DNA of 6,718 nt. Origin: an uncultured Anaerosacchariphilus sp. GTDB taxonomy: Bacteria; Bacillota; Clostridia; Lachnospirales; Lachnospiraceae. Both the position numbers and the translations under genes were made by a program. The stretch is taken from the NCBI GenBank assembly GCA_934402125.1, contig CAKRTY010000089.1, forward strand, positions 1-6,718, read 5' to 3'. The notes under the pieces are model-generated. The model saw only the letters and a list, made by a program, of their open reading frames with translations, was not told the origin of the DNA and did no database searches. Shown here one piece after another: positions 1 through 5,697 of this stretch; position 1 is the stretch's first letter, and every line of letters begins with the position of its first letter.

Positions 1-1
1 G

Positions 2-70
2 AATATGTTCGCCCGTACCAAAAATAATGCGGAATTCGTGCAGACCGTGAAAAAGAACAAGTTTATCTAA
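2..70 (+). CDS. C-terminal end of an unidentified upstream gene (partial)
   Basis: Reading from base 2 gives 22 sense codons and a TAA at 68-70, with the peptide ending EFVQTVKKNKFI. The other two forward frames hit stops within about 50 bases, so this is the only + frame open from the window edge to a stop. A strong promoter for the next unit begins 45 nt later, which suits a gene end here. The tail is basic and hydrophilic, with no recognisable motif. I cannot assign a family. Too little sequence is present to exclude a chance open frame. Confidence 0.45.
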   Translation, partial: NMFARTKNNAEFVQTVKKNKFI

Positions 71-114
71 AAATGTGTACCGGAAAAAGAACAACATTTT
101 TTCGAAGTTCACTC

Positions 115-142
115 TTGACTTTTGAAAAAAGAGGACTATAAT
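115..142 (+). promoter_or_regulatory. Sigma-A type promoter of the T-box/cstA unit
   Basis: The -35 box is TTGACT (115-120) and the -10 box is a perfect TATAAT (137-142), separated by 16 bp. Transcription should begin near 149, just upstream of the T-box stem I. The -35 differs from consensus by one base, so this should be a strong promoter, which fits control by downstream attenuation rather than by initiation. Confidence 0.85.
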
Positions 143-171
143 GCAACCATACTGTTTCATAAGTCAAATGC

Positions 172-487
172 AATGAACAGGAAACGGATTTTTTTGGAAT
201 GCTTTTCAGAGAGTTCCCGGCTGGTGTGAGGGAACAGGCAGAGAAAAGATTCATCCCCTGCAAGCAGTTCAGATGAAGATGTTACAAAAAGTAGTCGGAA
301 CCGGAAGCCCGCCGTTATCGGGGCACATGTTCAATCGGGAAGCAGCCGGAATACAAAAGAGACCGGACAGGCTCGAGGACGTGACAGAGTGGTTGGTAGC
401 GATCGAACCAACAAGAGAAGTGGTAACGCGGAGCATTTTAAAGCCTTCGTCTTCTTCAGAGAAATCTGAGAAGACGAGGGCTTTTTT
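172..487 (+). promoter_or_regulatory. T-box riboswitch leader upstream of cstA
   Basis: A T-box leader senses uncharged tRNA and stops transcription when the tRNA is aminoacylated. Seen here, in order: a lower stem I with UGA at 174-176 and CAGG/CCTG pairing (178-181 with 257-260); upper stem I CTTTTC/GAAAAG (202-207 with 243-248); the AGAGAG bulge element (208-213); an apical hairpin TTCCC/GGGAA (214-218 with 230-234) carrying GGTG; a stem III hairpin GTTGGT/ACCAAC (392-397 with 407-412); and the T-box sequence AAGTGGTAACGCG (418-430). UGGU at 421-424 is the bulge that pairs with the tRNA acceptor NCCA, and its U implies discriminator base A73. The antiterminator can pair GAAG (417-420) with CTTC (451-454) and ACG (426-428) with CGT (448-450), which excludes the terminator. 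The likely specifier is UUC (Phe) at 250-252, followed by A. The usual AGUA loop E element is not evident, so the amino acid is uncertain although the T-box identity is not. Confidence 0.9.
440..487 (+). terminator. Intrinsic terminator of the T-box leader (attenuator)
   Basis: The 5' arm 440-460 pairs with 465-484, giving about 20 base pairs with one bulged T and one G-U pair, closed by a GAAA loop (461-464) and followed by TTTTTT (482-487). Its 5' arm includes the bases needed by the T-box antiterminator (448-454), so the two folds are mutually exclusive. The terminator sits 62 nt before the cstA start codon, as expected for transcription attenuation. Confidence 0.92.
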
Positions 488-548
488 GATAATGAGACAG
501 GCGAAACCAAAGACATAAACACAAAAGACATCGAGGAGGAGTAACATT

Positions 549-2249
549 ATGAATACGCTTGTTATCGTAGTAATCGCAGCGGTATGCCTGTTGGCCGGCT
601 ACACCTTATATGGCCGCTGGCTGGCCAACAAATGGGGCATTGACCCGAAGGCCAAGACCCCGGCAGCGACCAAGGAGGATGGTCAGGATTATGTACCGAC
701 CAACGGCTGGGTCGTATTTGCCCATCAGTTTTCATCTATCGCGGGCGCAGGCCCTGTGACCGGAGCCATTCAGGCAGCAGCCTTTGGCTGGCTTCCGGTA
801 TTGCTCTGGATTCTTATCGGAGGCATTTTTTTCGGAGCCGTTACGGACTTCGGAGCGCTGTATGCCAGTGTCAAGAATGAAGGTAAGTCCATGGGACTTC
901 TGATTGAAAAATATATCGGCAAAACCGGACGGAAGCTGTTCCTGCTGTTCTGCTGGCTGTTTACCCTGATTGTTATCGCAGCCTTCGCCGACATGGTAGC
1001 CGGAACCTTCAATGCTTATACGGTTACAGAGGAGGGCACAACCGTGCTTGCAGAACTTGCAAATGTCAACGGTGCAGCCGGAAGCATTTCTCTGTTCTTC
1101 ATGGGATTTGCGGTAGTCTTTGGACTGCTTCAGAAGAAGTTTAACCTGGATGGCTGGAAAGAGGTTGTACTGGGTCTTCTGTTCACCTTCGCATCCCTGG
1201 CGCTCGGCATGAATCTGCCGCTGGTAGCAGGCAAGAGCGCGTGGCTGTATGTAACCTTTGCTTATATTTTCCTTGCGTCAGTATTGCCTATGTGGCTGAT
1301 GAAGCAGCCCCGTGACTATATGACCACCTTCATGTTCGTAGGCATGATTCTCGGCGCGGTAGCCGGACTTCTGGTAGCGCATCCGAACATGAACCTGCCG
1401 GTCTACACCGGTTTCCAGAATGAGAAGATGGGAAATCTGTTCCCGATTCTGTTCGTTACCGTAGCCTGCGGCGCGGTATCCGGTTTCCATAGTCTGGTAT
1501 CCTCCGGAACCTCGTCCAAGACCATTGAAAATGAGAAGGATATGGTAAAGGTTGGTTACGGCGCCATGGTTCTGGAAAGTCTTCTGGCAGTCCTGGCCCT
1601 CTGCGTGGCAGGCGCTGCAGCTTCTGCGGACGGAACTGCAGCAGTGGGAACTCCGTTCCAGATTTTCTCCAACGGCGTAGCCGGATTTCTGGAAATGTTT
1701 GGTTTGCCGGTCTATGTCGCCCAGTGCTTCATGACCATGTGTGTATCTGCCCTGGCGCTCACCAGCCTGGACGCCGTAGCCCGTATCGGACGTATGTCCT
1801 TCCAGGAGCTGTTCAGCGTAGACGATATGGAGCATGCGGAAGGCTGGAGAAAGCTGCTCTGCAATAAATATTTCTCCACCGTGGTTACCCTGCTGTTTGG
1901 CTACATCCTGACCCAGATTGGTTATGCCAATATTTGGCCGCTGTTCGGAAGCGCAAACCAGCTCTTAAGCGCTCTGGTACTGATTACCCTCTGTGTATTC
2001 CTGAAAGTAACCGGCCGTGAGAACCGTACTCTGTTCCCGCCTCTTATCGTGATGCTTTGTGTAACCTTTACCGCGCTGGTGCAGAGAGCTATCGCCATGG
2101 TCAAGGCATTTTCTGCCGGAACCGGTGTCTTCATGGTAGAGGGACTGCAGCTGGTACTGGCAGTTCTGTTGATGCTGTTGGGCGTGATCATCGTGTATAC
2201 ATCCGGCAAGGAGCTTTTTAAGAAGAAGAAAGGCACCGAGACAGCTTAA
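549..2249 (+). CDS. cstA: CstA family membrane transporter (carbon starvation protein A type)
   Basis: This 566-residue polytopic membrane protein belongs to the CstA family, whose characterised members are linked to pyruvate and peptide uptake during nutrient limitation. Family signatures visible: YVPTNGWVVFAHQFSSIAG around 48-66 running into AGP; GAVTDFGALYAS around 96-107; LPMWLMKQPRDYM around 246-258; SGFHSLVSSGTSSK at 311-324, then NEKDMVKVGYGAM at 328-340; LTSLDAVARIGR around 404-415; and WPLFGSANQLLSA at 463-475. Many hydrophobic segments span the chain, starting at residues 3-19, and it ends in a lysine-rich cytosolic tail. Enterobacterial CstA is near 700 residues, so this is a shorter form, but it starts and stops cleanly. 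A GAGGAGGAG ribosome site lies about 9 nt before the ATG. The gene follows a T-box terminator, so its expression should depend on the charging of one tRNA. The substrate cannot be read from the sequence; an amino acid or peptide is the obvious candidate given the T-box. Confidence 0.95.
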   Translation: MNTLVIVVIAAVCLLAGYTLYGRWLANKWGIDPKAKTPAATKEDGQDYVPTNGWVVFAHQFSSIAGAGPVTGAIQAAAFGWLPVLLWILIGGIFFGAVTDFGALYASVKNEGKSMGLLIEKYIGKTGRKLFLLFCWLFTLIVIAAFADMVAGTFNAYTVTEEGTTVLAELANVNGAAGSISLFFMGFAVVFGLLQKKFNLDGWKEVVLGLLFTFASLALGMNLPLVAGKSAWLYVTFAYIFLASVLPMWLMKQPRDYMTTFMFVGMILGAVAGLLVAHPNMNLPVYTGFQNEKMGNLFPILFVTVACGAVSGFHSLVSSGTSSKTIENEKDMVKVGYGAMVLESLLAVLALCVAGAAASADGTAAVGTPFQIFSNGVAGFLEMFGLPVYVAQCFMTMCVSALALTSLDAVARIGRMSFQELFSVDDMEHAEGWRKLLCNKYFSTVVTLLFGYILTQIGYANIWPLFGSANQLLSALVLITLCVFLKVTGRENRTLFPPLIVMLCVTFTALVQRAIAMVKAFSAGTGVFMVEGLQLVLAVLLMLLGVIIVYTSGKELFKKKKGTETA

Positions 2250-2265
2250 AAAGTTGATTTTTTGC

Positions 2266-2294
2266 TTGTAATCTGGCCTGCGTTGTGCTATAAT
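2266..2294 (+). promoter_or_regulatory. Extended -10 promoter for rpmE
   Basis: TTGTAA (2266-2271) is separated by 17 bp from TATAAT (2289-2294), and TGC directly precedes the -10 box, making it an extended -10 promoter. Initiation would fall near 2300-2301, leaving an untranslated leader of about 135 nt before rpmE. No convincing terminator separates cstA from this promoter. Confidence 0.85.
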
Positions 2295-2298
2295 CTAA

Positions 2299-2435
2299 AA
2301 GCTGTTATAGGTACAGCTTAACTGCAGGGACTTGCAGGGATAGCCCGGGATAGCTTGCTGCGGAAACATCGGAACAGCATTGGCCGGGAAACAGAAACCA
2401 GAAGTTCACAAAATAATATTGAAGAGGTGAAAATC
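2299..2435 (+). promoter_or_regulatory. Structured 5' leader of rpmE, candidate L31 autoregulatory RNA
   Basis: The untranslated leader is long for a 67-residue protein and shows regular structure. One hairpin pairs AAGCTGT with ACAGCTT (2299-2305 with 2313-2319). A second, nested element pairs CCCGG with CCGGG (2344-2348 with 2384-2388) and, inside it, TGCTG with CAGCA (2356-2360 with 2375-2379). GGGATAGC is repeated directly at 2337-2344 and 2347-2354. Ribosomal protein genes often carry leaders that bind their own product, and leaders for L31 have been described in several phyla. I infer that role here from position and pairing only; I could not match it to a specific RNA family. Confidence 0.55.
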
Positions 2436-2639
2436 ATGAAGGAAGGAATCCATCCGGAGTATTATCAGGCAACCGTAACCTGCAACTGCGGCAACACATT
2501 CGTAACAGGTTCTACAAAGAAGGACATTCACGTGGAGATCTGCTCCAAGTGCCATTCATTCTACACAGGACAGCAGAAGGCAGCAGCAGCTCGCGGACGT
2601 ATTGATAAATTCAATCGTAAGTACGGCATCACAAAATAA
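2436..2639 (+). CDS. rpmE: 50S ribosomal protein L31, zinc-ribbon form
   Basis: The gene encodes 67 residues beginning [10 protein letters not shown], typical of bacterial L31, a large-subunit protein that contributes to the bridge with the 30S subunit. Cysteines at 16, 18, 36 and 39 (CNC and CSKC) form the zinc site of the C+ paralogue, which distinguishes it from the zinc-free form made under zinc limitation. The C-terminal [11 protein letters not shown] segment is also characteristic. The frame is open upstream to 2355, but the ATG at 2436 is the start: AGAGGTG lies 7-8 nt before it and the protein then matches the family length. It has its own promoter and structured leader and is followed by a hairpin terminator. 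A conserved Clostridia neighbourhood of DUF1385, prmC and prfA follows. Confidence 0.97.
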   Translation: MKEGIHPEYYQATVTCNCGNTFVTGSTKKDIHVEICSKCHSFYTGQQKAAAARGRIDKFNRKYGITK

Positions 2640-2654
2640 TAAGCAACGTGAGTA

Positions 2655-2686
2655 CGGGGTGAGGTTGGACAATCTCACCCCGTTTT
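2655..2686 (+). terminator. Intrinsic terminator after rpmE
   Basis: The 12-bp stem 2655-2666 with 2671-2682 (outer part CGGGGTGAG/CTCACCCCG, one G-U pair) has a GGAC loop and is followed by only four T residues (2683-2686) before GCAT. The stem is strong but the T tract is short, so partial read-through into the DUF1385-prmC-prfA operon is plausible, particularly because no strong promoter is visible in the 43 nt that follow. Confidence 0.85.
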
Positions 2687-2729
2687 GCATACAATAAGAA
2701 CGCTTAGAGTATGGAGGAAAAGTACGCGT

Positions 2730-3767
2730 ATGAGTACGGCAAGATATTCAGGAATCGGCGGACAGGCGGTTCTGGAGGGCATCATGATGAAGAATCAGGA
2801 TGTCTATTCCATCGGTGTGCGTAAGCCCGACGGAGAGATTGAAGTACACTTAAGCACCTATGAGGGAATCGGCAATAAAAAGCTGAAGAAGCTTCCGGTT
2901 GTGCGGGGCGTCATAAGCTTTGTGGATTCGCTGGTGCTGGGCATGAAGTGCCTGACCTTTTCCGCAAGCTTCTACGATGAGGAAGAGGCGCAGCCGTCCA
3001 AGGCGGATATGATGGTAGACAAGCTGTTCGGAGAAAAGGCAGAGAAGGTAGTCATGGGTCTGACTGTGGCCTTTTCCATTGTTATGGCAGTGGCAATTTT
3101 CATGGTGCTGCCCTATTTCGCGGCGGCGCTGCTCCGCAAGGTCATTGTGTCGGATACGATTCTGGCGCTGATAGAGGGAGCCATCCGCCTGTTGCTTTTC
3201 ATCGGATATATCCTGCTGATCTCCCATATGAAGGATATTCAGCGGGTGTTCCAGTATCATGGCGCGGAGCATAAGTGCATCAACTGCGTGGAACACGGCC
3301 TGGAGCTGAATGTGGAGAATGTCCGGAACAGCTCCAAGGAGCATAAGCGCTGCGGAACCAGCTTTATGCTGATCGTTATGATTGTCAGCATCATTTTCTT
3401 CATCTTTATCCGGGTGGAATCCCCGATTCTCCGGGTTGTATTCCGAATTGCGCTGGTACCGGTGATCGCAGGCGTGTCCTATGAGTTTATCCGTCTGGCC
3501 GGAAGAAGTGAGAATAAGCTGGTGCTGGCTTTAAGCCGTCCCGGTATGTGGATGCAGGGCTTAACCACAAAGGAGCCGGAGGACGATATGATCGAGGTGG
3601 CTATCGCTGCCGTGGAGGCTGTCTTTGACTGGAGAGCATGGCAGGGCAGAGAACCCCTGGAGACCGAGGCTGAGGTGGTAGACGAGGGCGAGGAAGCCCA
3701 GAGACAGGCCGGTGACCTGGAGGAGATTCTGGAGGAAGCCGAAGAGGTTCCGGAGGAGCAGGCATGA
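2730..3767 (+). CDS. DUF1385 family integral membrane protein (YqhQ-like)
   Basis: This 345-residue protein carries the family's N-terminal signature GIGGQAVLEGIMMK (8-21) and the central block YHGAEHKCINCVEH (176-189) with RCGTSF (207-212). Hydrophobic segments lie roughly at 108-135, 145-165, 212-228 and 233-250. The central block is therefore a loop between the second and third segments, rich in potential metal ligands: H177, E180, H181, C183, C186, H189, H205 and C208. The C-terminal tail from about 308 to 345 is strongly acidic. The ATG at 2730 is chosen because the protein then begins just before the conserved motif; GGAGG (2713-2717) is 12 nt upstream, a rather long spacing. The frame is open further upstream only into the rpmE terminator. 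The stop overlaps the prmC start by four bases (ATGA), so the two are translationally coupled. The family has no established biochemical function that I can state with confidence. Confidence 0.92.
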   Translation: MSTARYSGIGGQAVLEGIMMKNQDVYSIGVRKPDGEIEVHLSTYEGIGNKKLKKLPVVRGVISFVDSLVLGMKCLTFSASFYDEEEAQPSKADMMVDKLFGEKAEKVVMGLTVAFSIVMAVAIFMVLPYFAAALLRKVIVSDTILALIEGAIRLLLFIGYILLISHMKDIQRVFQYHGAEHKCINCVEHGLELNVENVRNSSKEHKRCGTSFMLIVMIVSIIFFIFIRVESPILRVVFRIALVPVIAGVSYEFIRLAGRSENKLVLALSRPGMWMQGLTTKEPEDDMIEVAIAAVEAVFDWRAWQGREPLETEAEVVDEGEEAQRQAGDLEEILEEAEEVPEEQA

Positions 3768-4594
3768 CGCTCCGGGAGGCCTGGATATTTGGTAAGGAGA
3801 GACTAACCGGCGCGAATGTGCCGGAGGCAGAACTGGACGCCTGGTATCTCCTGGAATGGTGTACGGGCGTGAGCCGCAGCCACTATCTGGCGTATCCGGA
3901 GGAAGCGATTTCCCCGGAGCAGGAAGAGCAGTATCGGGAGGCCCTTTCCCGGCGGGCGCAGCGGATTCCCCTGCAGCAGATCACCGGGGAGCAGGAATTT
4001 ATGGGGCTCTCCTTTCTGGTCAATGAGCATGTGCTGATTCCCAGACAGGATACGGAGATTCTGGTGGAGGAGACGGCAAAATTCCTGCAGGACGGGATGC
4101 GGTATCTGGATTTGTGTACCGGGTCCGGCTGTATTCTGCTGAGCCTGAAGACCCTGCGGCCCGGCGCGGAGGGCGAGGGAGCGGATTTGTCCCCGGAAGC
4201 CCTGAAGGTAGCCGGAAAGAACCGGGAGCGCCTGGGACTGGAGGTCAGACTGACAGAGAGTGATTTATTTGACAAGATAGAGGGCACCTTCGATGTGATC
4301 GTGTCCAATCCCCCTTATATCAAAAGGGAGGAGATCGAAAGCCTGATGGACGAGGTGCGGTTTCACGAGCCCTATATGGCCCTGGACGGCCATGAGGACG
4401 GCCTGTATTTTTACCGGAGAATCGTGGAGGAAGCGCCGGGATATCTGAAAAAGGGCGGCGGCCTGTTTCTGGAAATCGGCTGGGATCAGGGAGAGAGCGT
4501 GCCGGAACTTCTGCGGCAGCAGGGCTTTTCGGACGTAAAGGTAGTAAAGGACCTGGCGGGACTTGACCGGGTCGTAGAAGGATATTACAGATAG
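3764..4594 (+). CDS. prmC: Release factor glutamine methyltransferase PrmC (HemK)
   Basis: PrmC transfers a methyl group from S-adenosylmethionine to N5 of the glutamine in the GGQ motif of RF1 and RF2, which speeds peptide release. The 276-residue chain has the expected two parts. An N-terminal helical domain (about 1-75) recognises the release factor. A Rossmann methyltransferase domain follows with [13 protein letters not shown] (91-103), SAM motif [14 protein letters not shown] (114-126), acidic motif II near D141, and the catalytic NPPY (182-185) that holds the target amide. The C-terminal [10 protein letters not shown] (262-271) is also typical. The ATG overlaps the upstream TGA, with GGAGG (3752-3756) 7 nt before it. 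The next gene encodes its substrate, RF1. It ends in UAG, a codon decoded by RF1 but not RF2. Family length and motifs are complete, so it should be active. Confidence 0.97.
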   Translation: MTLREAWIFGKERLTGANVPEAELDAWYLLEWCTGVSRSHYLAYPEEAISPEQEEQYREALSRRAQRIPLQQITGEQEFMGLSFLVNEHVLIPRQDTEILVEETAKFLQDGMRYLDLCTGSGCILLSLKTLRPGAEGEGADLSPEALKVAGKNRERLGLEVRLTESDLFDKIEGTFDVIVSNPPYIKREEIESLMDEVRFHEPYMALDGHEDGLYFYRRIVEEAPGYLKKGGGLFLEIGWDQGESVPELLRQQGFSDVKVVKDLAGLDRVVEGYYR

Positions 4595-4605
4595 AAAGTT
4601 TTAAT

Positions 4606-4610
4606 GGAGG
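4606..4610 (+). promoter_or_regulatory. Ribosome binding site deciding the prfA start
   Basis: GGAGG at 4606-4610 is 1 nt before an ATG at 4612 but 7 nt before the in-frame ATG at 4618. Only the second spacing permits normal initiation, so prfA starts at 4618 with MFDKLDD, which is also the common RF1 N-terminus. Confidence 0.85.
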
Positions 4611-4617
4611 AATGAGC

Positions 4618-5691
4618 ATGTTTGACAAGTTGGATGACCTGCTTCTGCGTTACGAGGATATCATGAACGAGCTGAACGAGCCGGACGTGGTCAGTGATCA
4701 GGAGCGTTTCCGGAAGCTGATGAAGGAGCAGAGTGATCTGCAGCCTATCGTGGATGCTTATAAGGAATATAAGAAATGCAAGGAGACCGTGGGAGAAAGC
4801 CTTTCCATGCTGGAAGAGGAAAATGATGAGGAAATGCGCGAGATGCTGAAAGAGGAGCTGAACGACGCAAAGGCCCGCATCGAGGAGCTGGAGCATACTC
4901 TGAAGATTCTGCTTCTGCCCAAAGACCCCAACGACGACAAGAACGTTATCGTGGAAATCCGTGCAGGCGCAGGCGGAGACGAGGCCGCCCTGTTTGCGGC
5001 AGAGATTTACCGGATGTATGTCCACTACGCAGAGAGCCGCCGCTGGAAGGTGGAGCTGATGGAGGCGGACGAAATCGGTATCGGCGGTATGAAGAGCGTA
5101 ACCTTCATGATCAATGGCCAGGGCGCTTATTCTGTTATGAAATACGAGTCCGGCGTACACCGCGTACAGCGTGTGCCGGAGACAGAGTCCGGCGGAAGAA
5201 TCCATACCTCCACCATTACCGTTGCGGTGATGCCGGAGGCAGAGGAAGTAGACGTACAGATCGACGAGAAGGATATCCGTATTGATGTTATGCGTGCTTC
5301 CGGTAACGGCGGACAGTGTGTCAACACCACAGACTCTGCGGTGCGTCTGACCCATTACCCCACCGGAATCGTAGTATACAGCCAGACAGAGAAGTCCCAG
5401 CTGCAGAATAAGGCGAAGGCCTTCGCTTTGCTTCGTGCCAAGCTGTATGACATCGAGTGTCAGAAGGCCCACGACGCAGAGGCTGAGGCAAGAAGAAGCC
5501 AGATTGGTACGGGAGACCGTTCCGAGAAGATTCGTACCTACAACTTCCCCCAGGGCCGCGTAACCGACCACCGGATTGGCCTGACCCTGTATAAGCTGGA
5601 TAAGATCATGAACGGAGATATCCAGGAGATCATTGACGCCTGCATCGCGGCCGATCAGGCAGCTAAGCTGGCGAAGATGAACGAGGAGTAA
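4618..5691 (+). CDS. prfA: Peptide chain release factor 1 (RF1)
   Basis: RF1 recognises UAA and UAG in the ribosomal A site and triggers hydrolysis of peptidyl-tRNA. The 357-residue protein is full length. Domain 1 is a charged helical region at about 1-100. Domain 2 contains the codon-reading tripeptide P-E-T (187-189) within [18 protein letters not shown]. Domain 3 carries GGQ (231-233) in [17 protein letters not shown], where Q233 is the residue methylated by PrmC. P-E-T rather than S-P-F identifies RF1, not RF2. The C-terminal block [22 protein letters not shown] (306-327) is conserved. ATG 4618 is preferred over ATG 4612 on ribosome-site spacing. The gene follows prmC after 23 nt and is followed after 6 nt by an acyltransferase gene, so all are likely co-transcribed. 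No frameshift or truncation is visible. Confidence 0.98.
   Translation: MFDKLDDLLLRYEDIMNELNEPDVVSDQERFRKLMKEQSDLQPIVDAYKEYKKCKETVGESLSMLEEENDEEMREMLKEELNDAKARIEELEHTLKILLLPKDPNDDKNVIVEIRAGAGGDEAALFAAEIYRMYVHYAESRRWKVELMEADEIGIGGMKSVTFMINGQGAYSVMKYESGVHRVQRVPETESGGRIHTSTITVAVMPEAEEVDVQIDEKDIRIDVMRASGNGGQCVNTTDSAVRLTHYPTGIVVYSQTEKSQLQNKAKAFALLRAKLYDIECQKAHDAEAEARRSQIGTGDRSEKIRTYNFPQGRVTDHRIGLTLYKLDKIMNGDIQEIIDACIAADQAAKLAKMNEE
5684..5688 (+). promoter_or_regulatory. Ribosome binding site inside prfA 3' end deciding the acyltransferase start
   Basis: AGGAG (5684-5688), overlapping the last codons of prfA, lies 9 nt before a GTG at 5698. The in-frame ATG at 5713 has no purine-rich site at a workable distance. 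GTG 5698 is therefore the better start, and its position suggests translational coupling to prfA. Confidence 0.65.
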
Positions 5692-5697
5692 TCATTA

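Noticed and set aside
69..102. A/T-only hairpin AAAAATGT/ACATTTTT as terminator of the upstream gene
   Set aside because: The stem contains a single G-C pair and the loop is 17 nt, so it is too weak to call as an intrinsic terminator.
273..518. 81-codon open frame on the + strand between promoter and cstA
   Set aside because: It lies wholly within the T-box leader and crosses the terminator hairpin; it has no ribosome site and no family resemblance, so the RNA structure explains the region.
1278..1835. 185-codon open frame on the - strand inside cstA
   Set aside because: It is antisense to conserved CstA motifs; the predicted product is low in hydrophobic order and has no recognisable family.
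2248..2265. Possible cstA terminator, AAAAA/TTTTT next to the stop codon
   Set aside because: Five A-T pairs alone with mismatched flanks would not form a stable hairpin; it overlaps the A/T-rich upstream part of the rpmE promoter.
2355..2435. 27-codon N-terminal extension of rpmE
   Set aside because: It would add residues absent from L31, lies in the structured leader, and ATG 2436 has the proper ribosome site.
4585..5571. 328-codon open frame on the - strand
   Set aside because: It is a shadow of prfA on the opposite strand; prfA is unmistakable and the antisense product shows no recognisable domain.
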